The notes under the pieces were generated by a model, which did not search any database, was not told the origin of the DNA, and was given only the letters and a program-made list of their open reading frames with translations. Below are positions 50,864-63,310 of a DNA stretch of 64,000 nucleotides, piece after piece. The translations under genes and the position numbers were made by a program. Within the stretch, counting starts at the first letter, position 1. Each line of letters begins with the position of its first letter. Source of the stretch: Struthio camelus. Taxonomy: Eukaryota > Chordata > Aves > Struthioniformes > Struthionidae. Location of the stretch: NCBI RefSeq assembly GCF_040807025.1, contig NC_090982.1, positions 52,373,112 through 52,437,111 of the forward strand. Reading direction: 5' to 3'.

Positions 50864-51179
50864 TTATTTTCATAGATTAGTGATTGTATATTAAATCTTA
50901 AAAAAATGTTATTTTCTCCTAAGTTACACAAGTTCATACTCAATCTAATGGCCCGTGTATTCAGAACTAACATGCAAACATTTGACTACATAGCCGAAGC
51001 TGGAAAGGGACACACCAGTGACACATTTGCCTCCTTAACTTCAGAGATGCAGTTTCTCTATACCCTTCACGCAGCAGCTGTTTGGCTGTAACATAGCAAG
51101 GTTAATCAGCACTATAACTCAATAATATCCTGTTATTTCAGGGAGCTCGGTAGCTAAAAGAGACTAGTATTTTATAAGT

Positions 51180-51240
51180 CATACAGACATTATGTCTGTA
51201 TGTACACAACGTATAGTTTAATCGACTTCATTAATGAAGT
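51180..51240. repeat. hairpin plus palindrome
   Basis: CATACAGACA (51180-51189) and its exact complement TGTCTGTATG (51193-51202) are separated by TTA. A perfect 16-base palindrome ACTTCATTAATGAAGT follows at 51225-51240. Confidence 0.85.
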
Positions 51241-52918
51241 ATTTTGGATCAAATTAAGTGATCTAATTAAATCAACATATGAAGTATCTAAACAGAAAGC
51301 ATAAGTGAGTGAAGTGTGTGTAGAGCTGGAAACCAGTGTGAATCCACTTCCCATGCCCCAGGTTCTAGACTCAAGGAACCACGAAGTGAATTGAGACAAC
51401 TCTGCCGATCTCTAATAACGGTCCATGAAACTGTCCACGTGATCTTCTCACAGGATGTACCCAAACAGCAACACGTGATTTTTGAAAAAGCATTGCTAGG
51501 CATGCAGATTATTTTTTCAAAAAGCAACACAAGTTCCAGAAAGTTTGGAGCCTATAGTTTACCACAGAAAGTTACATTTAGGCTGACAAACTGATACACT
51601 GAGCACTTTCTCCATAGCACACTATGGACCACACACAAAGAATTAATGAAAACACTTTAATTTCTTCCTACTTCTGGGTGGACTAAGGCAGTTGCTAACA
51701 TGTCTGTCTTTGTTCAGTCTCTTAACCTGTAACTATTTGCTTTTTAGTAATTTACATCTGATCTGATCTTCATGAATGTCTTTTTGAGTTCTACCTTCTA
51801 CTGAATTCAGATATGCAGCCATATCGTTGGTAACGCGTGCATACCATCTTCATCCATTTTAACCATCTACTCAGTATGTATCAGTTTCTATATCATTTAA
51901 CCTAGGACCAGGGTCCATAAATATTAGCTAACAGTAGACTTACTTTGAATCCATTGTTTTCATTTTTTGTCATCCCAAGATGTCAGTACTTAGCAGTAGT
52001 GTCTAATATAAGATGTCACACTGCAGAACAGCTGTGCAAGGAATGAAATGTAATTATTCACTGCTTTAACTGAACTGTAATAGAATTACCAAATACTTCA
52101 AGCCTGTGCTAGAAAAAAAGCCTGAAATCATCCTACAATTAAATTTCCAAAATAAACTACTATGTCAGCAATATTGGATTCACAGGAGCTTCAAAGCTAA
52201 ATAATTTTCTGAAAAAGTGAGCTATTTAAAAAACTGTGTTCTCTTAAATATTTTCTAACCAGCTCTAAAATAAGCCCTCTGTACTGTGCCATTCCCTTAA
52301 TCCCTGCACCAGCACTAGGTAGGATTTGTAATTCTTCACATCTACGCTCAATTCCATCTGCAATGCTACCGGCAGTTTTGAAGCTGTAACTGTGGCTTTT
52401 CCACTGCAACATCCTTGCAACAGTGAAAGGACAGGCTGCTGTCACTCTGTACTTGGTTGTGTAGATAATGTCCTTTCCAGAATTTTAAACCGCGTGTAAT
52501 GTGAGTCAAATTATACTGTACACCAGAATCAATAATGAAACCAATTCAGAACTTAATTTAAAGAAAGCTCGAATTTAATTTGTCAAGTAACATGCAAACA
52601 GCATTGCTCGTTTCTTTGGGAACGCAGGAGTTTTTTCTGGATAGAAACTTTCTGTTCTTCCCACCAGCAGCTCTAAGGACTAACTCAGTAGCAGTAGATC
52701 ATAAGCAATTCATCATCTACACCTTAACTCTTCCAATTCTTGCTTTAATTGCATATCTCCCTCCTGGAGATTCTGAAACAAAAGCAGATGCTTCTTTATA
52801 AAACCTTGCAACTGAAGAGCTGCACCAAATATAAGCAGTTGATCAGTATCAGTGAAATGCCATATAAATATCTAAGGCACGTCTCACAGACGTGTTCAAC
52901 GTGCACCATATTTTAGAG

Positions 52919-52938
52919 TACGCTATTGTAATAGCGTA
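52919..52938. repeat. perfect short inverted repeat
   Basis: TACGCTATT and AATAGCGTA are exact complements separated by GT. Loop too short for a natural stem-loop RNA; cruciform potential only. Confidence 0.85.
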
Positions 52939-54165
52939 TGCCATTCAAAATAAACACATAAGTGAATGAGAAATTTGGAAGAAGTGACACCTTTTAGTAC
53001 AACATGTGATCCAGCTGGAAGACAGATGTCATCAGGCCCTAATCCAATGTTCCGGACTTTTCCATAGCAATAAGGTGAGGGTGAGAGAACACAACAAAAA
53101 CGCATGTAAAATTATTTCATCCATATGTGGCTCATTTACATTTTCCTTTCGAATCACTTCTTGCAAACTGCAGATATCAGTCTAACCACAAATAACGAAA
53201 GTTTTCAAAGTTTGAGTTTCGAAGTATTCTTCACCAAAACATAAGCAATACTCATGCAAACCATCAAAGAAATATTGACTTGCAAACCTCATAAAAGTAG
53301 TCACCTAATTTGCATCTGATCTGCTTTTAGAACTGCATCTATGGACAAAAGGTCATGTATTGAATGAAGATACGTTATGTGTAAAGTGACACAGTACTGA
53401 CACATAAAATCTTAATGATCATCAAATATCATTTGTTTTATTATTCACTTCTAAAGAACCTGTTTCAAGGTCACTAGGGTACTTGAAATATTTCAGATAC
53501 GAAAGTTAAACTTAAACACAAAAATACAACAGGAAAAAAAAAAAAATACACAAACGTATTTTGAATTATGGCCTGAAGCTTATTACATTTTAAACTCCGA
53601 ACAGATTCCAGGAGAACAAATGCAAAAATGGAAGCTGTCATCTGATGAAGACCATTTATTACTAGTTTGAAAGTATGCATAACAACATCAACTTCCATCA
53701 CATTTTGCAAACACAGAAAACATTTTACATTTACTCTGCAAGACAGAGATCAACCATTTTGGAAAGAAAAGCTGCAAGTATTTAAACAAATATTCTTCCC
53801 ATTATGTATAACACCAGTCACTAGGACTGCGTATGCATTATACGGCAGAAAAACCCTGTCAAGAATTTGTAGGCATTGTTATAAAAGTCCAAATTTCTTT
53901 TATTCCTGGATGTGAGATACAACAAATATAACAGCAACCAAGAGTAAAGAATACCACTCATGGAGCCCCACAAGTAGAAATACTTTGTCTAGTGCTATGG
54001 CAGAACAGAGACTCAAGACCTTTCAAACTCTAGTTTTAAAATAGAGACATTGCCTAAAATACAGGATATCTGCTGACACTCAGGCAAACCACTGGAATCT
54101 GGCAAACTAGCATGAACACATGCCTGTCCCACACAAGGCTGCGGGTGTCTGTGTCTGTCTTTTAG

Positions 54166-54277
54166 TTCTTCCTGCAATTACCCCTTGAGGTAGGGCAGAG
54201 ACAGCAGCGTCCCATCACGTTCTGGAACTGGCTGTGGAAGAGCAAGCTGTCATCGACAGCCTCCAAAGCCACGTCAG
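54166..54277 (+). CDS. candidate coding exon, plus strand, unrecognised
   Basis: A 112-base block lies between an excellent acceptor (GTGTCTGTGTCTGTCTTTTAG) and donor CAG|GTAAAG. One frame is open throughout, 37 codons, entering in phase 0 and leaving in phase 1, with FFLQLPLEVGQRQQRPITFW at its start and NWLWKSKLSSTASKATS at its end. The other frames have early stops. An alternative donor GTAGGG after 24 bases would make a micro-exon. The peptide is basic and tryptophan-rich and matches nothing I know. Confidence 0.28.
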
Positions 54278-54358
54278 GTAAAGAGCTACAGAGCCCATTG
54301 CACGAGTTACTGCTAGGTCATTCACATGTGACATGTTAAAACCTATCAAACTACGTAC

Positions 54359-54437
54359 CTTGAACCCTTTCATTCTTCCTGTCTTCCTTCCTGTCTTCAT
54401 TCTTCCTTTGCTACAGTCTCGAGCATTTTCCATTTTT
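54359..54437 (-). other. exon-like block, minus strand (weak)
   Basis: A 79-base block has a very strong acceptor (ACCTATTTCTTCTCATTGACAG) and donor AAG|GTACGT. One frame is open, phase 2 in and 0 out, giving a Lys/Arg/Gly-rich peptide that contains KGRMKTGRKTGRMKG. The low-complexity purine run explains much of the openness, so coding status is doubtful. Confidence 0.22.
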
Positions 54438-55200
54438 CTGTCAATGAGAAGAAATAGGTAAAGAGGCCAAGTACATACACGTTTCACTTCAGGGGGATGC
54501 TAAGTAAACGTCCAGAAATGCTCTTCGTTCATTCAACATTAGCCATTTAGTAGCTGAAAGTTTATAAATCATTATTTCTAGATATAGGTTCTAGAAATAG
54601 GTAGTTTAAAAGGCTAAATAACAATTGGTTAAAATATTAAGGGCTTCAAACTATATTAGATAAAGAGGTAAAAACATACTAGTGGTTATTACAAGGAGGC
54701 AACTGACTGATCTGCTGCACAGCCTCTTTATTTACATGGTGCTAAGGCCAAATCTATAGTTTTCCCCTATCTTTTCAGAGAAAAACAAACAAACATCTCA
54801 ACTTAGAAAACGGGAACAGATGGAAACATCCCAATTTACAACGTTTGCTTAGATTTTACAGATGTGGGGGGGGGTTTCTTTTGTTTTCAAACTTTTCATT
54901 TCCTGTTTAGATAGTAAAAATTGATTTCTAACTTTTATACTGGGTAAGCTGTTCAAGGATTGAAGATATTCCAGATATCAGGAAAGGAGGAGGGAGGGGG
55001 AAGAAGAAAAAAAAAAAAAAAAAAGGCCCGTACTCAGAGAAGCCTGATAGTCAAAAGCCTGAAGAGAAGAGATCAGGAACAGAGAGACTTTCCTTGAGGA
55101 TCCCAGAACAGGAAAGCACAAGGGTAGGAGCACTGTGTCAGCATCCAGTAAAGAGCAAAGTGAACAAACAAGGGGCCAGTAAGCCAGCTCAACAGAATTT

Positions 55201-55255
55201 GCATGCATGCATGCAAATTTTTATTTATGTACACACACACACACATATATATATA
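55201..55255. repeat. (GCAT)n, then (AC)n(AT)n microsatellite
   Basis: GCATGCATGCATGC at 55201-55214, then an AC run passing into AT at about 55230-55255. Confidence 0.9.
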
Positions 55256-55465
55256 GAAGTAGCTTTTAATTTTTATATTTGGATATATAGAATATCTTAA
55301 GAAAGAAACATAAAGTACCATCTGTGGTATAGTTTTTAAGAATTCATATGTTATTCAGACATATAGTTACAGTAGGAAAATTCAGGTGATACATGATGCC
55401 AGAACATACCCAGGTACACCACTCAGATATTGCAGCGTCACACAGCGTTGGCAGGAAATGGGGGG

Positions 55466-55494
55466 AAAAAAATAAAATAAAATAAAATAAAAAT
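55466..55494. repeat. (AAAAT)n pentanucleotide repeat
   Basis: Four to five units of AAAAT following a G-run. Confidence 0.9.
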
Positions 55495-58113
55495 CAGAGC
55501 AGAAACGTTCAGTAGCACCAGCACAGCCTTCAAGAGCAGCAATCTACCACACTAACAGTAAAGCATTCTTACCTAGCAAAGGATTATTTAGGATTGTAAA
55601 AACAGAGCAAATACTTAATTCCCTGATTCACCTGCTCATCCACTGGACACTAAATCAGAAAATAAAATTTGGGGAAGGTGACAGCTGGCTCTTTCACCAA
55701 TTATGCATCACTGCTGAAGAGGAACACTCTGTCAGGATATTTGGGGCAAAGAGGACAAGTAGTTTTGTGGAAAGCACTGAGGTTTCATAAAGCTACATGT
55801 TATGTCTTCCCTTTCTCTTCTCTCCACTACCATTCTGATCCGATCTATTTACTTTTGCTTGTGAGCGGAAAGGACTGCCCTGAGTCACAGAGATACCAAT
55901 GTAGCGTCCATGTTTTTAGATAAGGGACTGAGATGATGCTGTTTAAGAGAATTCAGTAAGGAACACCTAGCAGAAGAGTAATGCTTAAAGAATAAACAGA
56001 ATAACGGAAAGGGATATATTACCATTACCGTAACCTCACGTAGAACGATAGAATAAGAAACAATTCCAAAAAAAGTTAAAGGTCATTAGCATTATGATAT
56101 TCAACTTTTTTGTTGCTGTTTTAGGACTCATTGAAAAGTAAATTTGGCTTTGGGTGGGAGTTTTGTTTTGCCCATTTTTGCTTCCAAGAGGATTAAAACT
56201 TATACAAAGGTATTAGTGACAGGTGCAAAGTCAAAGTGATTGAAAATAGTTTAATTCCCATAAGGCATATGATTTAAAGCCTGTAAAGCATTTGGATGAA
56301 AAATACTAGGAAAAAAATCTACTTAGCAAACAGAGACTTTCAGCAACAGAGCCGTTACAGTCCATGGGTAAACTGTTCTCCATATAGCAATTAATGCAGT
56401 AAAATGTAGTAAAAACGATCCCAAAAAAGCAAGTACAAAACCAATTCCAGTTAGAGCTGCAGGCAACAAGAAGTAGAATAAAATAAAAAATGACAAGAAA
56501 GTGTCACTTAGGCATCATAACAAGCAGCAGTGTGTTACACATTACATCAGGCAAGTTACAATTATGCAAACAGTGCACCCATTTGCTCCACAATAAATGT
56601 AATGCATCCCTTTTCTTTGAAGCTGCCATGAAATACTTAACAGCTCAATGCAGTAACAATACACTCAGACCATTACTATCCAATACTTGATGTTCAATAA
56701 CTCAGTTTCCAAATCCTTGAGTGGTTGTCATTTTGCCAACACAAAGACTACAGTCAAGTTTTAGTTTATGCGCATAGGAGGAAAGAACATAGCCAGAACG
56801 CAGCAGCAAAGATGTCTGGTTTCAGCAAAAATTTGGTTAAACACAAATCTCAATATAACATATTTAAGAAAGTTAAGAAGCTTTAGATGCCAAAACAATA
56901 CCAAGTAAAGTTCTGGTGCTACATGTGTGACAGCTGGGATGGTTAGGTATAAGATGAATTCTTAAAAATGAGAATTAGAATGAAACGGGCCTCCAGCTGT
57001 ACTGAATCTATCACCAGCTAACAAAGATCTTGCCTCATTACACAGCTTTTAGCCATGCTTTACAGCAAAGAAAAGCTCCTGTAACTGTTCTCAGTCTCTC
57101 CCTACCGACAGAGGAGACACACAGAGGTCACGTATTATATATAGGTAATAAAACCCCATCTCTTTTCTGTGCTGTTCTGTATCCTTCCTTTCCCTTGGCA
57201 CAAAACCACAGACTTATTGGAGAAGCAACCCTATCTATGCAAAAGCTATGTCGATGGTGCATCAGAGAGCTGAGGGTGCAAAATATCCATGCACAAATAA
57301 ACAAATAAACAGCAGTTTCAGCCTGTTTTTACACTCTCATGTAGAGTATATGATATTTCTGTACAGATAATATACACTCATCAATAGCCTTAAGTTTTTT
57401 TTTTAAAAGAAACTGACACAGGACCTTTTCTAGATGCACTTCTTTTTCCTCTAGAAAGCACGTGTAAGAAGTGATCCACTAGACAAATACAACGATAGAA
57501 TACACACACTCAAACCACACACTTAAAGTAGTGGCAAACAGTCGCATGAACCTTTTGGTTATAGCCTGAGAAATTCCTACTCTAAAAGGAGTAGGAAGTC
57601 CACTGATTTGTTCTTCGTCTTTTAGTGCAGGATTACCCCGGCATCGTGGACTTGTGGAGCGATGGCCGCCTGCACAAAGTTTCAGTTAGCACCTTTCAAA
57701 CCAAACAGCCACAACTGTAAAAATAAGAATTTAAAACATACAAAAGAAGAGTCAGGCAGCTTATTAAATCTTCTCTGGCAGCTGCTATGCTGACAAAAAC
57801 AAATTCTGATTGCTATTTAATCCAGTTAATGCAATAGGTGACTAACGGTTAAAATAGCTGATTGGAATGTATCTTGTACCACAAATCCATGCTAATGAAC
57901 TGAGAACAATACTCAAGTATATTTAAAAGAACAGGTGGATTTCAAAAAGATCAAATCATTCATATGATATTTAAAAGTATGTGTTTATTTTTTTCCCTAA
58001 CACATTTAAAGAGAGACTGAAGGCCAAAGACGCTTTTGGCAAAAGTCTTCTTTTGTAATGCAAATGAAGTACTAAGAATTGTATTTAATTTTTTAAAATA
58101 AAATTGTCTCCTA

Positions 58114-58160
58114 AACAAAAAAACAAAACAAAAAAACAAAACAAAACACACACACACACG
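58114..58160. repeat. (AAAAC)n-like tract running into (CA)n
   Basis: An imperfect AAAAC repeat is followed by about seven CA units. Confidence 0.9.
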
Positions 58161-58400
58161 CTGCTGTGTGTAAATTCAATTTCTAGCCATCAGCAAACAC
58201 CAAACTATATTTAACTCACCTTCCATTCCCCTTACTTCAGTGGAAATTAAATGAAGTACAGGCATAAAACAGTTCAATCAGCATCGCTCAACATACCCTT
58301 TTCCGGACAGGAACATTTTAAATTATCCCAGGACCATAACTGAAAAGGGTGGGAAAAACTGCTACGAGTTACCTCCAAAAATATAGAACATTATTTCCAC

Positions 58401-58424
58401 TTATGTCTCAGTTATGAGACATAA
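58401..58424. repeat. perfect 10-bp inverted repeat
   Basis: TTATGTCTCA and TGAGACATAA are separated by GTTA. A single short hairpin without further structure. Confidence 0.85.
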
Positions 58425-59035
58425 CTGCTCATACAGCCCACTTATGCTATTACATTTCTTCCATAACGCTTTGTGGAATTACAAAAGTTAAACTGAAGTA
58501 AATAAATAAAATTCTGCATCTAATCTTCATTTTCATCCAAAGAGATATGTCAGTTTCTTGGGCTGGATTTTTCCCCCCCAAGAACGTTTACTTGTGCAAA
58601 ATAACTACCTAAAGAAAGCTGAGTATTAAACGGCTATCTTGAAAGCCTTGAGAAGCATTATAAAGCTTTCACATTTTAATGTGTTTTGTGGAATCTTTGC
58701 CAGTAGAAGTTAACAGAGGGCAGTAAGTATTTTTTTGTAGTACACTTTGAAGTACCTAGCATTTAAGAGTGTTTACGATTGCAAAAAGGTGAAATTAGTA
58801 GCCTTGATTGTACATGTAAGTTGATGGACACGATAATTTTCAATGCACTGTAAACATGGCTAATAAGCATATACAGAAACGAAGTCTCTGTTACGCAGTT
58901 GGGAATTATACAGACTTGTTTATCACGGGTTGCAGCCCTTTGTATTTGCACTGCAGCAGCGCATACTGAGCAGGCTCTCGTGGAGCCATCAAACCTGTAT
59001 GGCAGAGATGCAGGCACTCAAAACTGAGGACTCAC

Positions 59036-59085
59036 CCACATCATTGGTGCAGTTTACTGGCAAGACATACACTTTTGGCCCAGAT
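59036..59085 (-). other. exon-like block, minus strand (weak)
   Basis: A 50-base block has a strong acceptor (CTACTTTTTTAAATTTTAG) and donor TGG|GTGAGT. It is open in the frame reading SGPKVYVLPVNCTNDV, phase 2 in and 1 out. It is not phase-compatible with the block at 60233-60295 unless another exon lies between. Confidence 0.2.
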
Positions 59086-59347
59086 CTAAAATTTAAAAAA
59101 GTAGAGCTTTCATTAATAACAGCATTTTTTTTGCCTGAAATAAGTACTGTGTGCCAGCTAATTAGTACCGGGCTTCATTAGTAGCTTCATCATAGCTGCA
59201 TGCTAAGAGGTTTAACTGCCTTTGGAATCCAAGACAGCATCTTTGTAGAGCACTGTTTGGCTATATCAGCTTGACTATCAACAGCCAGCAGGTCTCAAAA
59301 AAAACCCAGACATATGCAAAGACTCCTACTTTAGCGGTTCCTACCGG

Positions 59348-59368
59348 AAAAAAAAAAAAAAAAAAAAA
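59348..59368. repeat. poly(A) run
   Basis: Twenty-one consecutive A. Confidence 0.95.
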
Positions 59369-60232
59369 CAATGAATTCATAGTCAATAGACAAGTCATAC
59401 TTTTGTCACTCTTTCAAGTCTCCAGCCGTGTTTCCTATTTTTGCTACAAGACAAGTCACTGGTCAGTTGTACTACTTGTCTAACTGCTTCAAAGTTGGTA
59501 TAGATCATTTAAAATAACTTCAGTCAGACAACTTCACAGCCTTTTAAATCATTTCTACAGCCCCATTAAAAAGAAGTGACAATAGTGCACCTGCATCTCT
59601 GCGACACAGTGCCCCAGCAATGGGAAATGGAATGGGGACCTTGCTCAAAATTTTGGCTCTACTTTGGATTCATAGACACAAATTGCACCCGTCCAATAAC
59701 TTTACTAGTTACTAAGAATTATTTTCCTTTTTTTCAGAAGCCCTCTCACCCTTTATCATATACATAACGAAAAAATTCATGACTGTACATATCTTCTATT
59801 CCCATTTCCTCAAATATTTGCTAAAGTGAAAATCTTTTACTTCACAAAGTGGCTCTGTTTTCCCCACAACCAACAGATGCTTTCCTTGCATATCCCCAAG
59901 AGTTGCAAGTGGTTTAAAATGCCTAAAATAAGATTTAGCTTATAACAGTTACAGAAGTAACCACAATGTTTCTTTCGTCACACTGCCTTCTCCTTCCCAC
60001 CCCCAAATTAGACATGTGATACCCTCCTTTTATACCTAAAGTTTTTTCCTAACTTCCAAATCAATAACTTTGATGCAGACTTTTCCACATCTGGCTTTAA
60101 GAATTTAGCAGGAGCATTTGCAGTGTGCCATAACAATTATTTTCAAATGTTCTGACCAAACCTTGAGTCTCTTCAAGACTCCACGTTTTTCAAGAGTGTC
60201 TCAGCTGACTGGGAAAGTCGCCTGTTATTCAC

Positions 60233-60295
60233 CTTTTCTGTGTCACCACTGAGAAGCTCTTTAACGTATTCCTTCAATTTTTCCATAATTGTAAT
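60233..60295 (-). CDS. candidate coding exon, minus strand, unrecognised
   Basis: A 63-base minus-strand block has acceptor GGAAGTCTTTTAGTCCTCCAG and donor AAG|GTGAAT. It reads 21 codons in phase 0 on both sides. The peptide begins ITIMEKLKEYVKELL and continues SGDTEK, a charged amphipathic pattern typical of a helix. It is short, and no neighbouring exon in matching phase was established. It may be an exon of a gene starting at the CpG-rich patch near 63 kb, but that is inference. Confidence 0.28.
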
Positions 60296-61675
60296 CTGGA
60301 GGACTAAAAGACTTCCATATCTAGCGTTTATCAGGCTAGACTACAATTGCTACTCTTTCCTGCAAACATCACTAACCTTACAACATTGCTCTCACATTAC
60401 TATTACGACCACAGTCTTGCTCCATCTTCTTTATTAAGACAGGTAAGCACTGCCTTTTGGCCTCACAAAGACAGATGCACAGATTTCCCTCAGAATTACA
60501 GGCTGGTAGCTTTGCTGCCAATATGACTTTTGAGTTAAAGAATACTGTTGCATGTAAAATAATTTGCTGGTACTTTAAGGCAACCCTAATGTTAACATTC
60601 TGATGCTATTAAAGAAATAAACATATCCATAAAAAAAACTACAACTATTAGGAAAAATTTAAATTAATATTGGGGGAAAAAAACCCCACAGAACTAAAAC
60701 AGTAAAACCCTCTCCTTACCATAAAGGGAGAGTTCTCAGCTCCCTTCAAGTCAATGGAAGAAGAAGGTTCACATATCTGAGTGCATACGATATTTTTCGT
60801 ACAAAAGTTTTACCAGCCAAACCTAAATACAATGGTCTGAAGCAGTGCCAGAGACAATGTCCAGAATTTACCACAGTGCATTTGAATTTAAAACAAATTT
60901 GCATTATGTTCTCTTTTAAATGTATCTTTGCAGCTGCTCACATGTTATCTTACATAGTTTTTCCTTTTTTTTTTTTCTAAGAACGGAAAAAAGTTTCACA
61001 GAAAACAGTGACAAAAAAAGCAATGTCCAGCTACCATAAAGATTTTAAGACTGCATCCAGCTTCGTAGATTTCAAATCATTTCAACAAATTGTAGAATTG
61101 TTGCCCTCCCAAAAATATTTAGTGTCAAATATGTCAATTATAAATGAATAGTTGTCAACATTAGTGCAATTTTACTCCCCCAAATGAGCATGACAGGATT
61201 CTGGGAAGAACGTTTTGATGTTCTCCAGCACATGAAAATGAACGCTTATCCGCTACAAACTTCCAGTCATCAGATAGCAGGAACAACCACTCTTGCTATC
61301 ATGATTTAATAACTCTTTAAAAGAGATGCAGTTTGAAGCTATTATCCAACTCATTTTATTTGTTGTACAACGTGGAAGACGTGCGCAAGAAATGCAACTA
61401 GGGAAACAATATGAAGTCTTAAGAAAATTTTACAAACACTTATCCAACTTAATCATATTATGTTTTTGTTAAAGTGTTATATACTAATCACATTTTAAAT
61501 AAGGAAATTAAAGAACCGTTCTAGAACTGAATACACACAATACAACAGTGAATTTACTACATTAACAGCAATCAATCACTTCACAATTCAGAGAACGTCT
61601 ACTGAAAACCCACAACAAAATCTGGATCTACTCCCATTTTAAAATCCAAATTCTGGCATCATTTTACGTAACCCT

Positions 61676-61705
61676 CCCCCCCCACTTTTTTTTTTTTTTT
61701 TTTTT
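61676..61705. repeat. C-run followed by poly(T)
   Basis: Eight C, then A, C and 20 T (61686-61705). Likely to vary in length and be error-prone in assembly. Confidence 0.9.
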
Positions 61706-62929
61706 AAAGACTACAAGACTTCTTCCCCTTATGAAATTCGAACATTCCCCCAAAAGTATCATTTTATCTCTAGTATACATAACATTTAACAAGATGTTAC
61801 ACACTTCAAGAAACAGAAATTTAGCAGAACTAACAATATTAGAAATAATTAGTTTATTCACATATTAGGTTCACCCTACCTCCCTCTCCATAGCACCAAA
61901 CAACGTCATTATTGTCCTTCAGAAGTTGATTGTTTACTACTGCATGCAAAATGAAGAAGCAACTTTACCCTTTTCTCTACAACAGCATGTCTTTTGCTCT
62001 CTTTATAATGTTTAGATTAATAAGAACCCACTCCCAGGCCTGAAGACATGATTACTGCAGTGGGGATAAGCTTTGTTTTTACCTAGATATTTAAGAACCA
62101 TCCTCTCCACTGTGAAATTGAGAAATAAATACAACGGGAGAACATCCCATGTAAGAGGGCTAGCATACCTTATTTGGTTTTACATTTACATAACGTACAA
62201 TTTTATATTCTAATATTTGCATCAAAAAATTCAACATTTCTAATGATAAGAAGAAACGTACAAGCAAAAGAGCCAAAGTCTATTTCATTTAGCTTCCGAT
62301 TGCCCGGAGTAAGAAATATATTCTGACTTGCAACAGAGCAAGGAGGGTAAAGAGTAAAAAAAAGTGCACTTATTTTAATTCTTGTACTGTAAAAGAATAG
62401 TCAGAGCACATTTGGGTGATCCCTAAAGGGCCACTCCAGCATACACAGCCAAGTCTGTATTTCCATGAAAAACATACGCCAAAGCAAGCTCATTTTAAAA
62501 ATCCTACCCAGCACACAGAAATATACCTGTCTCTAACAGGAAGGGGAAAAAAAAAAAAGAAAAAAATTAAGTGAAGTGAAATATTCACCCTGCCAATAAC
62601 CATTATTTATTAATGGCAACACCTCATACATACCCTGAACCAGTCATATTGCTCACAGAGCTTTTATTTACTATGAAGTTAAATTCTTATAGATGTTTAA
62701 AAACACAACGGACCCCAAATTCTGTACATATGGAGAAAAGGTGCTAGCAGAGAATATTAATGACTCTAAATTACTCTCCAAGCATTTCCAAGCATTCAAA
62801 TACATGATGGGTATTGAGCAGCGGACCGGACTCTGCTTAAAGCAAATACTTTTCTTCCTCCCTTTCTATTTTGAGCGAATTAATCGGTGCCTCTTCCACC
62901 AGCTTCATTTCTGCCTATTATCGTAATTT

Positions 62930-63310
62930 CTCCCTTTTGTAAAGGTTGAACTTGTTTCTTAGCGCGAGCTAAGGAGGCAGCTCTCTGCCGAGGTCAGCGC
63001 CGAGCGTATGTTTACGAGAGGGAACATGAACGCCATTGATCCCAGTAGGAAGGCTGGCAGGGACGACACGTCGGGTGCCAAAGCCAGGGCTCTAATGAGC
63101 AAGCAGTTCCGGTCGGGCAGTAAAGGCCTTAACCTCCCTCGGGGAATAATGAGCCAGGCAATGTTTGCAGCCCCCAAACGAGCTTTGAGGCAGGGGGAGA
63201 GTGCCGAGAACCGCGCTCAGCACGCTACGCTGTCAGACACAGGTGACCGAACAGTGAACTGTGCGCTTGGCACTGAGCGGCCCAACGCCGGGTACGACCC
63301 AGCGTCATCA
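62930..63310. promoter_or_regulatory. CpG-rich patch, possible promoter or first exon
   Basis: About 380 bases hold roughly two dozen CpG dinucleotides (for example TTAGCGCGAGC, GACGACACGTCGGG, AACGCCGGGTACGACC) in a window where CpG is otherwise rare. GC content is clearly above its surroundings. On the plus strand, an ATG at 63008 opens a frame of 113 codons beginning MFTRGNMNAIDPSRKAGRDD. A possible but weak donor (CAG|GTGACC) follows at about 63243. On the minus strand another frame is open. Direction of transcription is not settled, and the openness may only reflect GC content. It could serve the minus-strand exon-like blocks at 59-60 kb. Confidence 0.4.

Larger units (their letters stand above)
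48306..62929. other. non-coding stretch with several exon-like blocks
   Basis: AT-rich sequence holding simple repeats, three short perfect hairpin or palindrome sequences and exon-like blocks on both strands (48739-48843 plus, 54166-54277 plus, 54359-54437 minus, 59036-59085 minus, 60233-60295 minus). Their phases do not chain. No transposon is recognised. Confidence 0.4.
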
